64,000 nucleotides of DNA, from positions 285,777 to 349,776 of the forward strand of contig JAPWHF010000004.1 in assembly GCA_027214125.1 (NCBI GenBank), given 5' to 3'. A program made the translations under genes and the position numbers. The notes beneath the pieces are model-generated. The model made no database searches and was not told the DNA's origin. It worked only from the letters and a program-made list of their open reading frames with translations. Source of the stretch: Zoogloeaceae bacterium G21618-S1. Its GTDB lineage: Bacteria; Pseudomonadota; Gammaproteobacteria; Burkholderiales; Rhodocyclaceae. Numbering within the stretch: the first letter of the stretch is position 1; the number at the start of each line of letters is the position of its first letter. This document shows positions 46,677 through 56,583 of this stretch, piece after piece.

Positions 46677-48520
46677 CACGCCACCCCGCCCAGATAGGCT
46701 TCGAGCACCGCCGGGTTCTGCTGCACTTCCTCGGGCAGCCCCTCCGCGATCTTTTCACCAAACTCCATCACCACCACCCGGTCGACCAGGCCCATCACAA
46801 AGTCCATGTCGTGCTCGACCAGCAAAATCGCCATGCCCTCGCCGCGCAGCTTCTTGAGCAGATCGCCGAGGATCTGTTTTTCGCGATAGCGCAGGCCAGC
46901 CGCCGGCTCGTCCAGCAGCAGCAGGCAGGGATCGGAGCACAGCGCGCGGGCAATCTCGAGGATGCGCTGCTGCCCAAGCGCCAGCGACCCGGCCGCATCA
47001 AACATATGCTCGGCCAGGCCGACACGCTCGATCTGCCGCGCCGCCTCTGCCAACAGGCGCGCCTCTTCGGCGCGATCAAGCCGCCACGCCGCGGGCAGCA
47101 CCGATTTGCTGCCGCGCATATGCGTGCCGATCGCGACGTTCTCGAGCACGCTCATATCGGCCAGCAGGCGCACATGCTGAAAGGTGCGACTCATGCCCAT
47201 GCGCGCGACTTCGCGCGAGGTTTTGCCGGCCACATCCTGGCCGCGGAACAGCACCTCGCCCGAGGTCGGCGTATCGACCCCGGACACCTGGTTGAACATG
47301 GTGCTCTTGCCCGCGCCATTGGGGCCGATCAGCGCCAGAATCTCGCCCGCCGCCACCGACAGGTTCATCTTGTTGTTGGCCACCAGACCGCCAAACTTGC
47401 GCGTCACATCGATGGCGCTGAGCAGGACCTCGCCGGATTTCGGCATCTCCCGACGCGGCAAGGGCGCCGCACCCGCGTCAACCTTGCGCTTGGCATTGGC
47501 GTCGGGCCACCAGTGGGTGAGAAGCGGCCACAGCCCGTTGGGCGCGCGCTGAAGAATGATCACCATCATCACCCCAAACACGATCACCTCGAAGTTGCCC
47601 GAGGCACCAAACAGCACCGGCAGCCAATCCTGCAGCCATTGCTTGAGAATGGTGATGACCGCCGCGCCGATGACCGCGCCCCACACATGGCCGGCACCAC
47701 CAACCACCGCCATGAACAGGAACTCGATGCCGATGTGCAGACCGAAGGGCGTCGGGTTCACGAAGCGCTGCATGTGCGCATACAACCAGCCCGAGGCTGC
47801 CGCATGCAGCGCGGCGATGACGAAGATGATCATCCGCGAACGTGAGGTATCAACGCCCATCGACTCGGCCATCACCCGACCGCCCTTGAGCGCCCGGATG
47901 GCCCGGCCCTCGCGCGAGTCGAGCAGGTTGCTGGTGGTCAGGATGGCGACCAGCAGGAAGGCCCAGATCAAATAGAAGATCTCGCCGCCTTCATTCAACT
48001 CCCAGCCAAACAGGCTGATCGGCGGAATCCCGGTCAGGCCGGTGTGCCCGCCGAGCACCTCCATGGTGCCAAACAGAAAGTACAGGCTGATGCCCCAGGC
48101 AATGGTGCCCAAGGGTAAATAGTGGCCCGACAATTTGAGCGTCAGTGAGCCCAGCACCACGGCCACGATCGCCGTCAGCACCAGACCGATCACCAGCGCC
48201 AGCCATGGCGAACCGCCCGCCCAGGCAATCCAGCCGGGCAGCGTCTCGCTCGTAGACAACACCGCCGTGGTGTAAGCGCCAAGGCCGACAAAGGCGCCCT
48301 GGCCAAAGGAGGTCAGCCCGCCCACGCCGGTGAGCAGCACCAGGCCGAGCGCCACCATGGCGTAAAGCCCGATGTAGTTGAGCAGCGTGACGTAGAACGG
48401 CGACAAGGTCGCAGGCACCAGCAGCAACAGGCCGAGCATCAGCCAGGGCAAAACGCGCAGCAGACCAGCACTGCCAGAGCGCCGCGACGTCACCACACTA
48501 GAGGATGCGGGAGTGCTCAT
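46676..48520 (-). CDS. Fused LIV-type ABC permease and ATPase (LivM-LivG)
   Basis: The product is 614 residues from ATG 48520; the longer frame to 48958 overlaps livH and is wrong. Residues about 21-335 are the LivM permease: about nine helices and the [14 protein letters not shown] loop. Residues about 365-614 are the LivG ATPase, with Walker A GPNGAGKS at 399-406, [15 protein letters not shown] and [11 protein letters not shown]. In the fused form each half should assemble with LivH and LivF as separate subunits do. It overlaps livH by four bases (ATGA) and livF by one. Confidence 0.93.
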   Translation of the reverse strand: MSTPASSSVVTSRRSGSAGLLRVLPWLMLGLLLLVPATLSPFYVTLLNYIGLYAMVALGLVLLTGVGGLTSFGQGAFVGLGAYTTAVLSTSETLPGWIAWAGGSPWLALVIGLVLTAIVAVVLGSLTLKLSGHYLPLGTIAWGISLYFLFGTMEVLGGHTGLTGIPPISLFGWELNEGGEIFYLIWAFLLVAILTTSNLLDSREGRAIRALKGGRVMAESMGVDTSRSRMIIFVIAALHAAASGWLYAHMQRFVNPTPFGLHIGIEFLFMAVVGGAGHVWGAVIGAAVITILKQWLQDWLPVLFGASGNFEVIVFGVMMVIILQRAPNGLWPLLTHWWPDANAKRKVDAGAAPLPRREMPKSGEVLLSAIDVTRKFGGLVANNKMNLSVAAGEILALIGPNGAGKSTMFNQVSGVDTPTSGEVLFRGQDVAGKTSREVARMGMSRTFQHVRLLADMSVLENVAIGTHMRGSKSVLPAAWRLDRAEEARLLAEAARQIERVGLAEHMFDAAGSLALGQQRILEIARALCSDPCLLLLDEPAAGLRYREKQILGDLLKKLRGEGMAILLVEHDMDFVMGLVDRVVVMEFGEKIAEGLPEEVQQNPAVLEAYLGGVA

Positions 48521-49554
48521 TCGTCTTCCTCCACGTGATGGCTGGTCAGCGAGCGCCACACCAACACCGGAATGATCAGGGTAAATACGATGACTTCCTT
48601 GTAGGCACTGGCCCAGAAGGAAGAGAAGGCTTCGAGCACGCCAACCAGAATTGCGCCGAGCGCGGCGATCGGGTAGCTCGCCAGGCCGCCGATGATGGCG
48701 GCGACAAAGCCTTTCAGGCCGATCAGGAAGCCGGTGTCGTAGTAGATGGTGGCAATCGGTGCGATCAGCACACCCGACAGCGCACCAATGAGCGCCGCCA
48801 GCATGAAGGTCAGGCGGCCGGCCAGCGCGGGCGAAATGCCCATCAGTCGCGCACCCGCCCGGTTGATGGCCGTCGCCCGCAGGGCCTTGCCGTAAATGGT
48901 GCGTCCGAAAAACAGCGCGAGCGCCACAATCAGTGCCGCCGAGGTGCCAATTACCCACAGCGACTGGCCCGAGACCATCATCGGCCCGACCGTAAAGCTG
49001 GCGTCCGAGAAGGCCGAGGTACGCGAACCTTCCGCCCCAAAGAAGAGCAGCGCCAGACCGACCATCGCCACATGCACCGCCACCGACACAATCAGCAGGA
49101 TCAGCACCGAGGCCTCGGCCACCGGCTGGTAGGCCACGCGGTAGATCATCGGCCCGAGCGGCACCACCACCGCCATGGTCAGCGCAACCTTGGCGGCCAG
49201 CGGCCAGGTGTTGGTCGGCACAAAGCGCATCAAGGCTACCAACGCGAGCGGGTAGACGATGTTCCAGCCGACCACCTTCACCAACCGCCCCACACCGCCC
49301 CGACGCAGCGCGTCCAGGCCGTCGAGCGCCACCACCAGCACCCCGGCCGCCAGCAGCAGCCAGACCGTACCGGGCAGGCGCCCGGCTTCAATCATCGCCA
49401 GGGTCAGCGCGCCATAGGCAACAAACTCCCCTTGCGGAATAAAGATTACCCGGGTCACGGCGAACACCAGCACCAGGGCCAGGGCCAGCAGCGCGTAGAT
49501 CGCGCCATTGGTTATCCCGTCCTGCCCGAGCAACATTGCAATTTCTAAATCCAT
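48517..49554 (-). CDS. livH: LIV-type ABC transporter permease
   Basis: The product is 345 residues from ATG 49554; the frame extends to 49593. It is a membrane protein with eight to nine helices and the LivH start LLGQDGITNGAIYALLALALVLVFAVTRVIFIPQGEF, plus AINRAGARLMGISPALAGR in the loop that contacts the ATPase. It pairs with the fused permease-ATPase. Confidence 0.93.
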   Translation of the reverse strand: MDLEIAMLLGQDGITNGAIYALLALALVLVFAVTRVIFIPQGEFVAYGALTLAMIEAGRLPGTVWLLLAAGVLVVALDGLDALRRGGVGRLVKVVGWNIVYPLALVALMRFVPTNTWPLAAKVALTMAVVVPLGPMIYRVAYQPVAEASVLILLIVSVAVHVAMVGLALLFFGAEGSRTSAFSDASFTVGPMMVSGQSLWVIGTSAALIVALALFFGRTIYGKALRATAINRAGARLMGISPALAGRLTFMLAALIGALSGVLIAPIATIYYDTGFLIGLKGFVAAIIGGLASYPIAALGAILVGVLEAFSSFWASAYKEVIVFTLIIPVLVWRSLTSHHVEEDE

Positions 49555-49637
49555 GGGACGAACCCCGTTGGCGACAGTCGTGCGGGATCGCACGGAACCT
49601 GCCGAAGTGTTTTACACCTAAACAATTCACAAGGCAA

Positions 49638-49665
49638 CGTTCGGCAAGCTCTCGCTTGCCGAACG
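49638..49665 (-). terminator. Intra-operon hairpin between livK and livH
   Basis: Twelve-base perfect arms CGTTCGGCAAGC and GCTTGCCGAACG have a 4-base loop, just past the livK stop. There is no clean T-run afterwards, so it probably only reduces read-through or protects the livK message, keeping the binding protein in excess. Confidence 0.7.
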
Positions 49666-49675
49666 CTCCGAGTGC

Positions 49676-50827
49676 TTACTTCACCATCTGCCAGGCACCG
49701 CCCTTGATCTGCACCATCACGCGCGAACGCTGGTCGAGGCCGAGGTGGTCGGTCGGGCTCATGTTGAAGATGCCGTGCGCACCAGCCACTTCCTTCAGGC
49801 CTTCGAGCGCGTCGCGCAGGGCAGCGCGGAACTCCGGCGACCCGGGCTGACCGGCCTTGAGCGCGACCGGCACGGCGTTGACCATCAGCGTGCCGGCATC
49901 CCAGGCGTGGCCGCCGAAGGTCGACACCGAGCCCTTGCCGAAGGCCGCTTCGTACTTGCTCACATACTCCTGGGCGGTCGCACGCACGGGGTTGTCGGCC
50001 GGCAGTTGATCAGCCACCAGCACCGGACCGGCGGGCAGGAAGGTGCCTTCACAGTCGGCGCCGCACACACGCAGGAAGTCGTTATTGGCGACACCGTGGG
50101 TCTGGTAGATCTTGCCGGCAAAGCCACGCTGTTTGAGCGACTTCTGCGGCAAGGCGGCCGGGGTGCCGGCGCCAGCGATCAGGATGGCATCGGGCTTGGC
50201 GGCATACAGCTTGAGCACCTGACCGGTCACCGAGGTGTCAGAGCGCTTGTAACGCTCGTTGGCCACGATCTTCAGCTTGCGCGCTTCGGCGATGGCCGAG
50301 AACTGCTCCCACCAGCCTTCGCCGTAGGCGTCGGCAAAACCGATGAAGCCGACCGTCTTCACGCCGGCATCCACCATGTGCGAGACGATGGCGGTCGCCA
50401 TCTGCTGGTCGTTTTGCGGGGTCTTGAACACCCAGCGGCGCTTTTCATCGACCGGGTCGACAATCTTGCTCGACGCCGCCATGGAGATCATCGGCGTCTT
50501 GGACTCGGCCGCCACATCGATCATGGCCAGCGAGTTGGGGGTGATGGTCGAGCCGATCACCACATCCACCTTGTCCTCCGAAATCAGCTTGCGGATGTTC
50601 TTCACGGCTGTCGTGGTATCGGACGCATCGTCGAGCACGATGTAATTCACCTTCTGCCCGGCAATGGTCGTCGGCAGCAGGGTGAGCGTGTTCTTCTCCG
50701 GGATACCCAGCGACGCGGCCGGGCCGGTCGCGGACACCGACACACCCACGTTGATGTCGGCAAACGCCGCGCCACTCACAAATGCCATGCCCAGTGCTGC
50801 GGCCAGTACGGTTTTTTGGATTTTCAT
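49676..50827 (-). CDS. livK: LIV-type ABC transporter substrate-binding protein
   Basis: The product is 383 residues from ATG 50827, which follows an ideal GGAGGAGGAG. A signal peptide (MKIQKTVLAAALGMAFVSGAAFA) precedes a Peripla_BP_6 fold (DINVGVSVSATGPAASLGIPEKNTLTL, then VNYIVLDDASDTTTAVKNIRKLI and IGFADAYGEGWW). The ligand cannot be read from the sequence. Position directly after the paa genes suggests phenylacetate or related aromatic acids rather than branched-chain amino acids (inference). It is first in the four-gene transporter operon. Confidence 0.92.
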   Translation of the reverse strand: MKIQKTVLAAALGMAFVSGAAFADINVGVSVSATGPAASLGIPEKNTLTLLPTTIAGQKVNYIVLDDASDTTTAVKNIRKLISEDKVDVVIGSTITPNSLAMIDVAAESKTPMISMAASSKIVDPVDEKRRWVFKTPQNDQQMATAIVSHMVDAGVKTVGFIGFADAYGEGWWEQFSAIAEARKLKIVANERYKRSDTSVTGQVLKLYAAKPDAILIAGAGTPAALPQKSLKQRGFAGKIYQTHGVANNDFLRVCGADCEGTFLPAGPVLVADQLPADNPVRATAQEYVSKYEAAFGKGSVSTFGGHAWDAGTLMVNAVPVALKAGQPGSPEFRAALRDALEGLKEVAGAHGIFNMSPTDHLGLDQRSRVMVQIKGGAWQMVK

Positions 50828-50889
50828 TTTGTCTCCTCCTCCGGTTGTAATCAGCACGCGCATGACCTGCCTCGGCGTGCCAACGAAAA

Positions 50890-50912
50890 ATTATCACATA
50901 ACAAATTCGTTA
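50890..50912 (-). promoter_or_regulatory. Likely livK promoter with palindrome
   Basis: On the minus strand an extended -10, TGTGATAAT, has its hexamer at 50890-50895. TAACGAATTTGTTA (50899-50912), an imperfect palindrome, sits just upstream in the spacer. The -35 is weak. The transporter therefore probably has its own promoter as well as read-through from paaJ. Confidence 0.45.
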
Positions 50913-50919
50913 GTTGATA

Positions 50920-52125
50920 TTAAACTCGCTCGATTACCATCGCGATGCCCTGACCCACCCCGATGCACATCGTGGCCAACCCATAGCGCCCGCCGGTGAC
51001 TTCGAGCTGACGCAGCGCAGTCAGCGCCAGACGCGCGCCCGAGGCACCCAGCGGATGACCGATCGCAATCGCCCCGCCGTTCGGATTGACCTGCGGCGCA
51101 TCGTCGGCGAGGCCAAGCTGGCGCAACACGGCCAGGCCTTGCGCAGCAAAGGCTTCATTGAGTTCGATCACGTCCATCTGGTCAATGGAGAGGCCGGCCA
51201 GGGCGAGCGCCTTGACCGCCGCCGGCGCCGGGCCGATGCCCATGATGCGCGGCGCGACGCCGGCCGTGGCCATGGCCACCACCCGACCGCGCGGCGTGAG
51301 GCCGTATTTTTTTGCGGCCTCGGCCGAAGCCAGCAAGAGCGCGACCGAGCCGTCATTCACGCCGGACGCGTTGCCGGCGGTCACCGAGCCATCGGGGCGG
51401 ACCACGCCCTTGAGCCGGCCGAGTGCTTCGATCGAGGTCTCGCGCGGATGCTCGTCCACGCTGACTACCACCGGGTCACCCTTCTTCTGCGGAATCGTCA
51501 CTGGCACCAGCTCACCGTCAAAGAAGCCACGCGCGGCCGCCGCGGCATAGCGCTGCTGGCTGCGCAGCGCGAGGGCGTCCTGGTCGGCGCGGTTGATCTT
51601 GAATTCGTCGGCGACGTTCTCGGCCGTTTCGGGCATGGAGTCGATGCCGTACTCGGCTTTCATCTTGGCGTTAACAAAGCGCCAGCCGATGGTGGTGTCT
51701 TCAATCTTGGCGCTGCGCGAAAAGGCACTGGTCGCCTTGGCCAGCACGAAAGGCGCGCGGCTCATGCTCTCCACGCCACCGGCGATCATCAACTGCGCTT
51801 CGCCGCAACGAATCGCGCGCGCCGCGGTACCGATGGCGTCCAGCCCCGAGCCGCACAGGCGGTTGAGCGTGGCGCCGGGCACCTCGATGGGCAAGCCGGC
51901 GAGCAGGCCAGCCATGCGCGCGACGTTGCGGTTGTCTTCGCCGGCCTGGTTGGCACAGCCGTAGTAGATGTCGTCCACCGCCGTCCAGTCGACGCCGGGG
52001 TTGCGCTCGATCAGCGCGCGGATAGGAATGGCACCCAAATCATCGGCGCGCACGCCGGACAGCGCGCCGCCATAGCGGCCAAACGGCGTACGAACGCCGT
52101 CACAGATCAACACGTCGTGCAACAC
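50920..52125 (-). CDS. paaJ: 3-oxoadipyl-CoA thiolase
   Basis: The product has 401 residues. The active-site Cys is C91 in LNRLCGSGLDAIG. The His and second Cys are in GHPLGASGAR and CIGVGQGIA. Residues such as GGVESMSRAPFV are typical for PcaF/PaaJ thiolases. It cleaves 3-oxoadipyl-CoA to succinyl-CoA and acetyl-CoA, and in PaaJ proteins also the 3-oxo-5,6-dehydrosuberyl-CoA step. It follows paaR on the same strand with a gap of 67 bases. Confidence 0.93.
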   Translation of the reverse strand: MLHDVLICDGVRTPFGRYGGALSGVRADDLGAIPIRALIERNPGVDWTAVDDIYYGCANQAGEDNRNVARMAGLLAGLPIEVPGATLNRLCGSGLDAIGTAARAIRCGEAQLMIAGGVESMSRAPFVLAKATSAFSRSAKIEDTTIGWRFVNAKMKAEYGIDSMPETAENVADEFKINRADQDALALRSQQRYAAAAARGFFDGELVPVTIPQKKGDPVVVSVDEHPRETSIEALGRLKGVVRPDGSVTAGNASGVNDGSVALLLASAEAAKKYGLTPRGRVVAMATAGVAPRIMGIGPAPAAVKALALAGLSIDQMDVIELNEAFAAQGLAVLRQLGLADDAPQVNPNGGAIAIGHPLGASGARLALTALRQLEVTGGRYGLATMCIGVGQGIAMVIERV

Positions 52126-52192
52126 ATCGCTCTCCCTCGATGCGCCTGACGACGTGCTGCCTCACCGGCCGATGGGCCGGCGCCTGCGATCG

Positions 52193-52819
52193 TCAGTCGG
52201 GCGCGTTGTTTGTCTTTTTGCTGGCCCCCAGGGTGCCGTGCACCCCGTTGAGCAGGATGCCGGTCACCAGCGGCGCCATGTCTTCGTAGGTCAGCGGGCC
52301 GTTCGCCCGCAGCCAGGTAAAGGTCCAGTTCATCATGCCGAACAGGATCATTGCCACGACCTTGTCCAGCCCCTTCTCGCTCACTCCCGGCTCGACGGCG
52401 GCAATCGCCCGTGCAAAGGCCGCGACCACCGCCCGCTCCTTGTCGGCGACCTGCTGACGCGGCGCGTCGTCCAGATGCCGCACGTCCTGCACCAGCACCC
52501 GGTGCTGGTTGTGAGCGTTGGCGTAGGTCTCGAGAAAGCGGGCAATCAAGCGCTTGAGGTGCGCGTCCGGCGGCAACTGCTCGGCCTCGACCGATTCGAC
52601 CAGCGCCACCAGTGTGTCCATGTAGCTGTCGGCCACGCTGAACAGCATCTCCGCCTTGTCCTTGGCGTAGTGGTAGAGCAGTGGCTTGGAAACGCCGCAC
52701 GCGGCCGCCAGTTGCGACATCGACGTCGCGTGGAAGCCCTTGTCGGCAAACAGCTTCGCCGCCATGTCGAGAATGGCGTTGCGTTGCTGGTCGTGGGTTG
52801 CTGCTCTGGTTCGTGCCAT
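52193..52819 (-). CDS. paaR: TetR-family regulator of the phenylacetate genes
   Basis: The product has 208 residues. The HTH region is ILDMAAKLFADKGFHATSMSQLAAACGVSKPLLYHYAKDKAEML, of the TetR type. The ligand domain contains HRVLVQDVRHLDDAPRQQV and FGMMNWTFTWLRANGPLTYED, which are shared by PaaR-type regulators of betaproteobacteria that respond to phenylacetyl-CoA. The gene lies 50 bases downstream of paaE within the cluster. The best matching operator is the palindrome at 61008-61027. Confidence 0.85.
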   Translation of the reverse strand: MARTRAATHDQQRNAILDMAAKLFADKGFHATSMSQLAAACGVSKPLLYHYAKDKAEMLFSVADSYMDTLVALVESVEAEQLPPDAHLKRLIARFLETYANAHNQHRVLVQDVRHLDDAPRQQVADKERAVVAAFARAIAAVEPGVSEKGLDKVVAMILFGMMNWTFTWLRANGPLTYEDMAPLVTGILLNGVHGTLGASKKTNNAPD

Positions 52820-52869
52820 GACTGTGACGCCCGTTCGAATGCAAAACGCTCACCGGCCTGGACCCCATT

Positions 52870-53940
52870 TCAACGCTCGTCAAAACTGATGACGACCCGC
52901 TCGGTAAGCGGATGGGCCTGGCAGGTGAGCACATAGCCGTCGTCCACATCGGACTGCTCAAGAGCGAAGTTCTTGTCCATGCGGACACGACCTTCGAGCA
53001 CCTTGGCGCGGCAGGTGCAGCATACCCCACCCTTGCAGGCAAACGGCAGATCCATCCCGGCGGCCAGCGCCACGTCGAGAATCGACGGGTCCTCCTTGCG
53101 GAAGGCCACCTCGCGCTGCAGGCCGTCCTGGATCAGAGTGATCGTCGCCGCCGCCGCATCGCCGGGCTCGACGCGGTGCGCCGGGCCGGCATCGGGCACG
53201 CCGAAGCGCTCCAGATGGATGTGATCAGCGCGCATGCCGGACGCCAGCAGACCGGCTTCGACCTCGTCGATCATCGCACCCGGGCCGCAGATGAAGGCCT
53301 CGTCGATGTCAGCCACCGGAATCAAGGTCTCGACAAACGCAGCCACCTTGGCCTGGTCGAGCCGGCCGTTGAACAACGGTACGTCCTGCGCCTCGCGCGA
53401 GAACAGCGAGTAGAAGCAAAAGCGAGTCAGGTAGCGATTCTTGATGTCTTCGAGCGCCTCGCCAAACATCACGCTCTTGGTGCCGCGGTTGCCGTATACC
53501 AGCGTAAAACGGCTCTTCGGCTCGGTGGCCAGCGTCGTCTTGATCAATGACAGGATCGGCGTAATGCCGCTGCCGGCCGCAAAGGCCACGTAATGCTTTG
53601 CATTGGCAGCGTCGAGTGGGGCATGAAAGCGCCCTTCCGGCGTCATCACCTCGATACGGTCGCCGGCCTTGATCGCGCCGCCGTTGATCCAGGTCGAGAA
53701 CAGCCCGCCGCCCACCTGCTTGATGGCCACGCGCAACTCGCCGTCCTCGACGCCGGAGCAGATGGAGTAGGAGCGACGCACTTCCTGGCCGTCGATCTCG
53801 GCTTTCAGCGTCAGGTGCTGGCCCTGCACAAAGCGGTAATCGTCGGCCAGTTCAGCCGGCACGTCGAAGCGCAGGCTGATGGCATCGGCCAGTTCGCGGC
53901 GCACTTCGGCAATGGTCAGGGCGTGGAATTTGGGGTTCAT
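52870..53940 (-). CDS. paaE: Phenylacetyl-CoA epoxidase reductase subunit
   Basis: The product has 356 residues. The N-terminal FAD domain has the RSYSICSG motif, the middle NAD(P) domain has AAGSGITPILSLIKT, and the C-terminal plant-type 2Fe-2S domain has C302-x4-C307-x2-C310 and C340 (CKGGVCCTC, then VLTCQAHP). It passes electrons from NAD(P)H to the PaaA diiron centre. It is fifth in the paaABCDE set. Confidence 0.96.
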   Translation of the reverse strand: MNPKFHALTIAEVRRELADAISLRFDVPAELADDYRFVQGQHLTLKAEIDGQEVRRSYSICSGVEDGELRVAIKQVGGGLFSTWINGGAIKAGDRIEVMTPEGRFHAPLDAANAKHYVAFAAGSGITPILSLIKTTLATEPKSRFTLVYGNRGTKSVMFGEALEDIKNRYLTRFCFYSLFSREAQDVPLFNGRLDQAKVAAFVETLIPVADIDEAFICGPGAMIDEVEAGLLASGMRADHIHLERFGVPDAGPAHRVEPGDAAAATITLIQDGLQREVAFRKEDPSILDVALAAGMDLPFACKGGVCCTCRAKVLEGRVRMDKNFALEQSDVDDGYVLTCQAHPLTERVVISFDER

Positions 53941-53960
53941 GTGTATTCTCCCGGTCCGGT

Positions 53961-54449
53961 TCAGATCGGTTTGAAGTATTCGAAAGGTTCGCGGCAGTCT
54001 TCACAGCGATACAACGACTTGCAGGCGGTCGAACCGAATTCCGACAACCGTGTGGTGTGGCTGGAACGGCAGCGCGGGCACGGCAGCTTGCGCGACATGA
54101 AACGCACCACCTGCGCACCATCGGGCAGTGCGGGCTGGGGTGGGACGATGCCGTAGGCACGCAGCTTTTCGCGCGCGCTCTCGGCGATCCAGTCGGTACT
54201 CCAGGGCGGCGCAAGCCGCGTCTCGACACTGACCTTGCCCGCGCCAGCGGCCTTGAGCGCATCGACAATGCTCTCGGCGATCATCTCGGTGGCCGGGCAG
54301 CCGCTGTAGGTGGGTGTGACCACCACGCGCAGCCCGTCCTCGCCCAGAATCACGTCGCGCACGATGCCCAGCTCGGTCACGGAGACCACCGGAATCTCCG
54401 GGTCTTCCACTGCGTCGAGCGCCTGCCAGGCCTGGGCTTCGGTCAGCAT
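53961..54449 (-). CDS. paaD: Phenylacetyl-CoA epoxidase assembly subunit PaaD
   Basis: The product is 162 residues from ATG 54449; the frame runs further upstream into paaC. The DUF59/MIP18 domain has ALDAVEDPEIPVVSVTELGIVRDV and VTPTYSGCPATEMI, with the conserved Cys that could hold a cluster or metal. A C-terminal zinc-ribbon-like part has CPRC and CEDC pairs. PaaD is thought to help install metal in the epoxidase. It lies between paaC and paaE. Confidence 0.93.
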   Translation of the reverse strand: MLTEAQAWQALDAVEDPEIPVVSVTELGIVRDVILGEDGLRVVVTPTYSGCPATEMIAESIVDALKAAGAGKVSVETRLAPPWSTDWIAESAREKLRAYGIVPPQPALPDGAQVVRFMSRKLPCPRCRSSHTTRLSEFGSTACKSLYRCEDCREPFEYFKPI

Positions 54450-54454
54450 ACCGG

Positions 54455-55216
54455 TCACCACGTCGCGCCGGGGAAGCTGCGCGGCAGATGCTGCATCACC
54501 GCCAGCAGATGGCCCAGATGCTCGCTGTGGCGGCCGAATTTGCCATAAGTCTGGAAGGGCGTACGCGCCGGCACGGTGAGCGTGGCGTGCTTGAGTACCG
54601 GCAACACCGCCTTTTCCCAGTCCTCTGCCAGATCCGACCACGCCGGGCCAACGCCGGCCGCCGCAGCGGCGTCATCGGTCGGGTTGGCGGCGAACAACTC
54701 GTTGGTGTAGGGCCACAGCATATCGAGCGCGGCCTGCGCACGACGATGGCTCTCTTCGGTGCCGTCGCCAAGGCGGATCACCCAATCGCCGGTGTGTTCT
54801 GCGTGGTAGCGCGCTTCTTTCAGGCTCTTGGCGGCAATCGCGGCCAGGGCCTTGTCGCTCGAACCACACAGCCGGCTCCACATCAGCAAATTGAAGCTGC
54901 CGAGCAGGAACCCCTTGATCATGGTGTGCGCGAAATCGGTGTTCGGCATTTCGCACAGCGTCGGGTTGCGGTACTGACCTTCGTGGCGCAGGAAAGCGAG
55001 TGTGTCTTCATCGCGGCCCTTGCCTTCGAGCGTGCCGGCGTGACTGAGCAGCATGCGCGCCTGACCGACAAAATCGAGCGCCATGTTGGCCAGCGCCAGA
55101 TCTTCTTCGAGCACCGGGGCCTGGCCGCACCATTCGGACAGGCGCTGGCCGTGGATCAAGGCGGCGTCACCGAGGCGCAGCACATACTCGAGATGCGCAG
55201 GATTCGTTGATGTCAT
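54455..55216 (-). CDS. paaC: Phenylacetyl-CoA epoxidase structural subunit
   Basis: The product is 253 residues from ATG 55216, behind GGGG. It is a ferritin-like four-helix protein: LALANMALDFVGQARMLLSHAG, LLMWSRLCGSSDKALAAIAAKSLKEARYHAEHTGDWV. PaaC resembles PaaA but lacks the full set of iron ligands and forms the stable PaaAC core. It starts 13-18 bases after the paaB stop. Confidence 0.95.
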   Translation of the reverse strand: MTSTNPAHLEYVLRLGDAALIHGQRLSEWCGQAPVLEEDLALANMALDFVGQARMLLSHAGTLEGKGRDEDTLAFLRHEGQYRNPTLCEMPNTDFAHTMIKGFLLGSFNLLMWSRLCGSSDKALAAIAAKSLKEARYHAEHTGDWVIRLGDGTEESHRRAQAALDMLWPYTNELFAANPTDDAAAAAGVGPAWSDLAEDWEKAVLPVLKHATLTVPARTPFQTYGKFGRHSEHLGHLLAVMQHLPRSFPGATW

Positions 55217-55230
55217 CGCGGTCGCCCCCA

Positions 55231-55518
55231 TCACATGTGGTCCACTTCGTCAGGCAGCTTGTAGAAGGTCGGGTGCCGGTAGATCTTGTCCTCGGCCGGA
55301 TCGAACAGCTCGGGCTTGGCATCCGGGTCCGAGGCGACGATGTCGGAGGCTTTCACCGCCCAGATCGACACCCCTTCCTGGCGGCGGGTGTACACATCAC
55401 GCGCGACCTGCAGCGCCATGCGCGCGTCCGTGGCGTGCACGCTGCCGCAGTGCTTGTGATCGAGGCCGTTCTTGCTGCGGACAAAAATTTCCCACAGCGG
55501 CCATTCTTTGCGTTCCAT
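55231..55518 (-). CDS. paaB: Phenylacetyl-CoA epoxidase small subunit
   Basis: The product is 95 residues from ATG 55518, with GGAG six bases upstream; the length is normal for PaaB. It begins MERKEWPLWEIFVRSKNGL and contains HCGSVHATDARMALQVARDVYTRR. PaaB bridges the PaaAC pairs in the epoxidase. The gene starts about 20 bases after the paaA stop. Confidence 0.96.
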   Translation of the reverse strand: MERKEWPLWEIFVRSKNGLDHKHCGSVHATDARMALQVARDVYTRRQEGVSIWAVKASDIVASDPDAKPELFDPAEDKIYRHPTFYKLPDEVDHM

Positions 55519-55538
55519 GGTGTTCTCCGTTGGTGTCA

Positions 55539-56543
55539 TCAGGCGGCGGCCTTCTCGCGGGCAGCCTGTTTTTCGGCGTGGGCGACTGCGGCTTCGCGCA
55601 CCCAGGCGCCGTCGTCCCAGGCCTTGACGCGCATGGCCAGTCGGTCGACATTGCACTGGCCGTGGCCGTTCACCACGTTCCAGAATTCGTCCCAGTCAAT
55701 GGCGGCAAAGTCGTAATGGCCGCGCGCTTCGTTCCATTTCAATTCGTCGTCCGGCAGGGTCACGCCGAGCACTTCGGCCTGCTTGACGGTGGCGTCCACA
55801 AACTTCTGGCGCAGATCGTCATTCGAGATGCGCTTGATGCCCCAGCGCATGCTCTGGCCCGAGTTGGGCGAGTCGGCGTCATGCGGGCCGAACATCATCA
55901 GCGACGGCCACCACCAGCGATTGACCGCGTCCTGCACCAGTTCGCGCTGCTCGTCGGTGCCACTCATCATCGCCAGCAAGGCGTCGTAACCCTGGCGCTG
56001 GTGGAAGGATTCCTCCTTGCACACCCGAACCATGGCACGGGCATAGGGGCCGTAGCTGCACTTGCACAGCGGGATCTGATTCATGATCGCCGCGCCGTCG
56101 ACCAGCCAGCCGATCACGCCCACGTCCGCCCAATTGAGCGTCGGGTAGTTGAAAATCGAGCTGTACTTGGCCTTGCCCGAGAGCAGTGCTTCGGTCAGCT
56201 CGTCGCGCGAGACGCCCAGGGTTTCGGCTGCGGCGTACAGATACAGGCCGTGACCGCCCTCGTCCTGCACCTTGGCCAGCAAAATCGCCTTGCGCTTGAG
56301 ACTCGGCGCGCGGCTGATCCAGTTGCCTTCAGGCAGCATGCCGACGATCTCGGAGTGCGCATGCTGGCTGATCTGGCGCACCAACGTCTTGCGATAGGCC
56401 TCGGGCATCCAGTCCTTGGCTTCGATGGTCGCACCGGCGTCGATGCGCGCGTCGAACTCGGCCTGATAGGCGGCGTTCTCGACGGCATCGGGCGTGCGCT
56501 TGGGCTGCTCGCCGGGGGGGATATCGAGTGCTTGGGTGTACAT
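55539..56543 (-). CDS. paaA: Phenylacetyl-CoA epoxidase catalytic subunit
   Basis: The product has 334 residues. It is a diiron ferritin-like oxygenase; candidate ligands are in [14 protein letters not shown] (residues 94-98) and KEESFHQ (E177, E178, H181). It inserts one oxygen atom of O2 into phenylacetyl-CoA to give the 1,2-epoxide. It leads the paaABCDE set; between it and paaK lies a 95-bp palindromic element. Confidence 0.97.
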   Translation of the reverse strand: MYTQALDIPPGEQPKRTPDAVENAAYQAEFDARIDAGATIEAKDWMPEAYRKTLVRQISQHAHSEIVGMLPEGNWISRAPSLKRKAILLAKVQDEGGHGLYLYAAAETLGVSRDELTEALLSGKAKYSSIFNYPTLNWADVGVIGWLVDGAAIMNQIPLCKCSYGPYARAMVRVCKEESFHQRQGYDALLAMMSGTDEQRELVQDAVNRWWWPSLMMFGPHDADSPNSGQSMRWGIKRISNDDLRQKFVDATVKQAEVLGVTLPDDELKWNEARGHYDFAAIDWDEFWNVVNGHGQCNVDRLAMRVKAWDDGAWVREAAVAHAEKQAAREKAAA

Positions 56544-56583
56544 ATAGCGCTCCTTATTCGAAATTCGCGGGAGTGTGTGAAGA

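Noticed and set aside
48521-48958. N-terminal extension of the LivMG frame
   Set aside because: It overlaps livH on the same strand. The ATGA junction at 48517-48520 and the start of permease homology fix the start at 48520.
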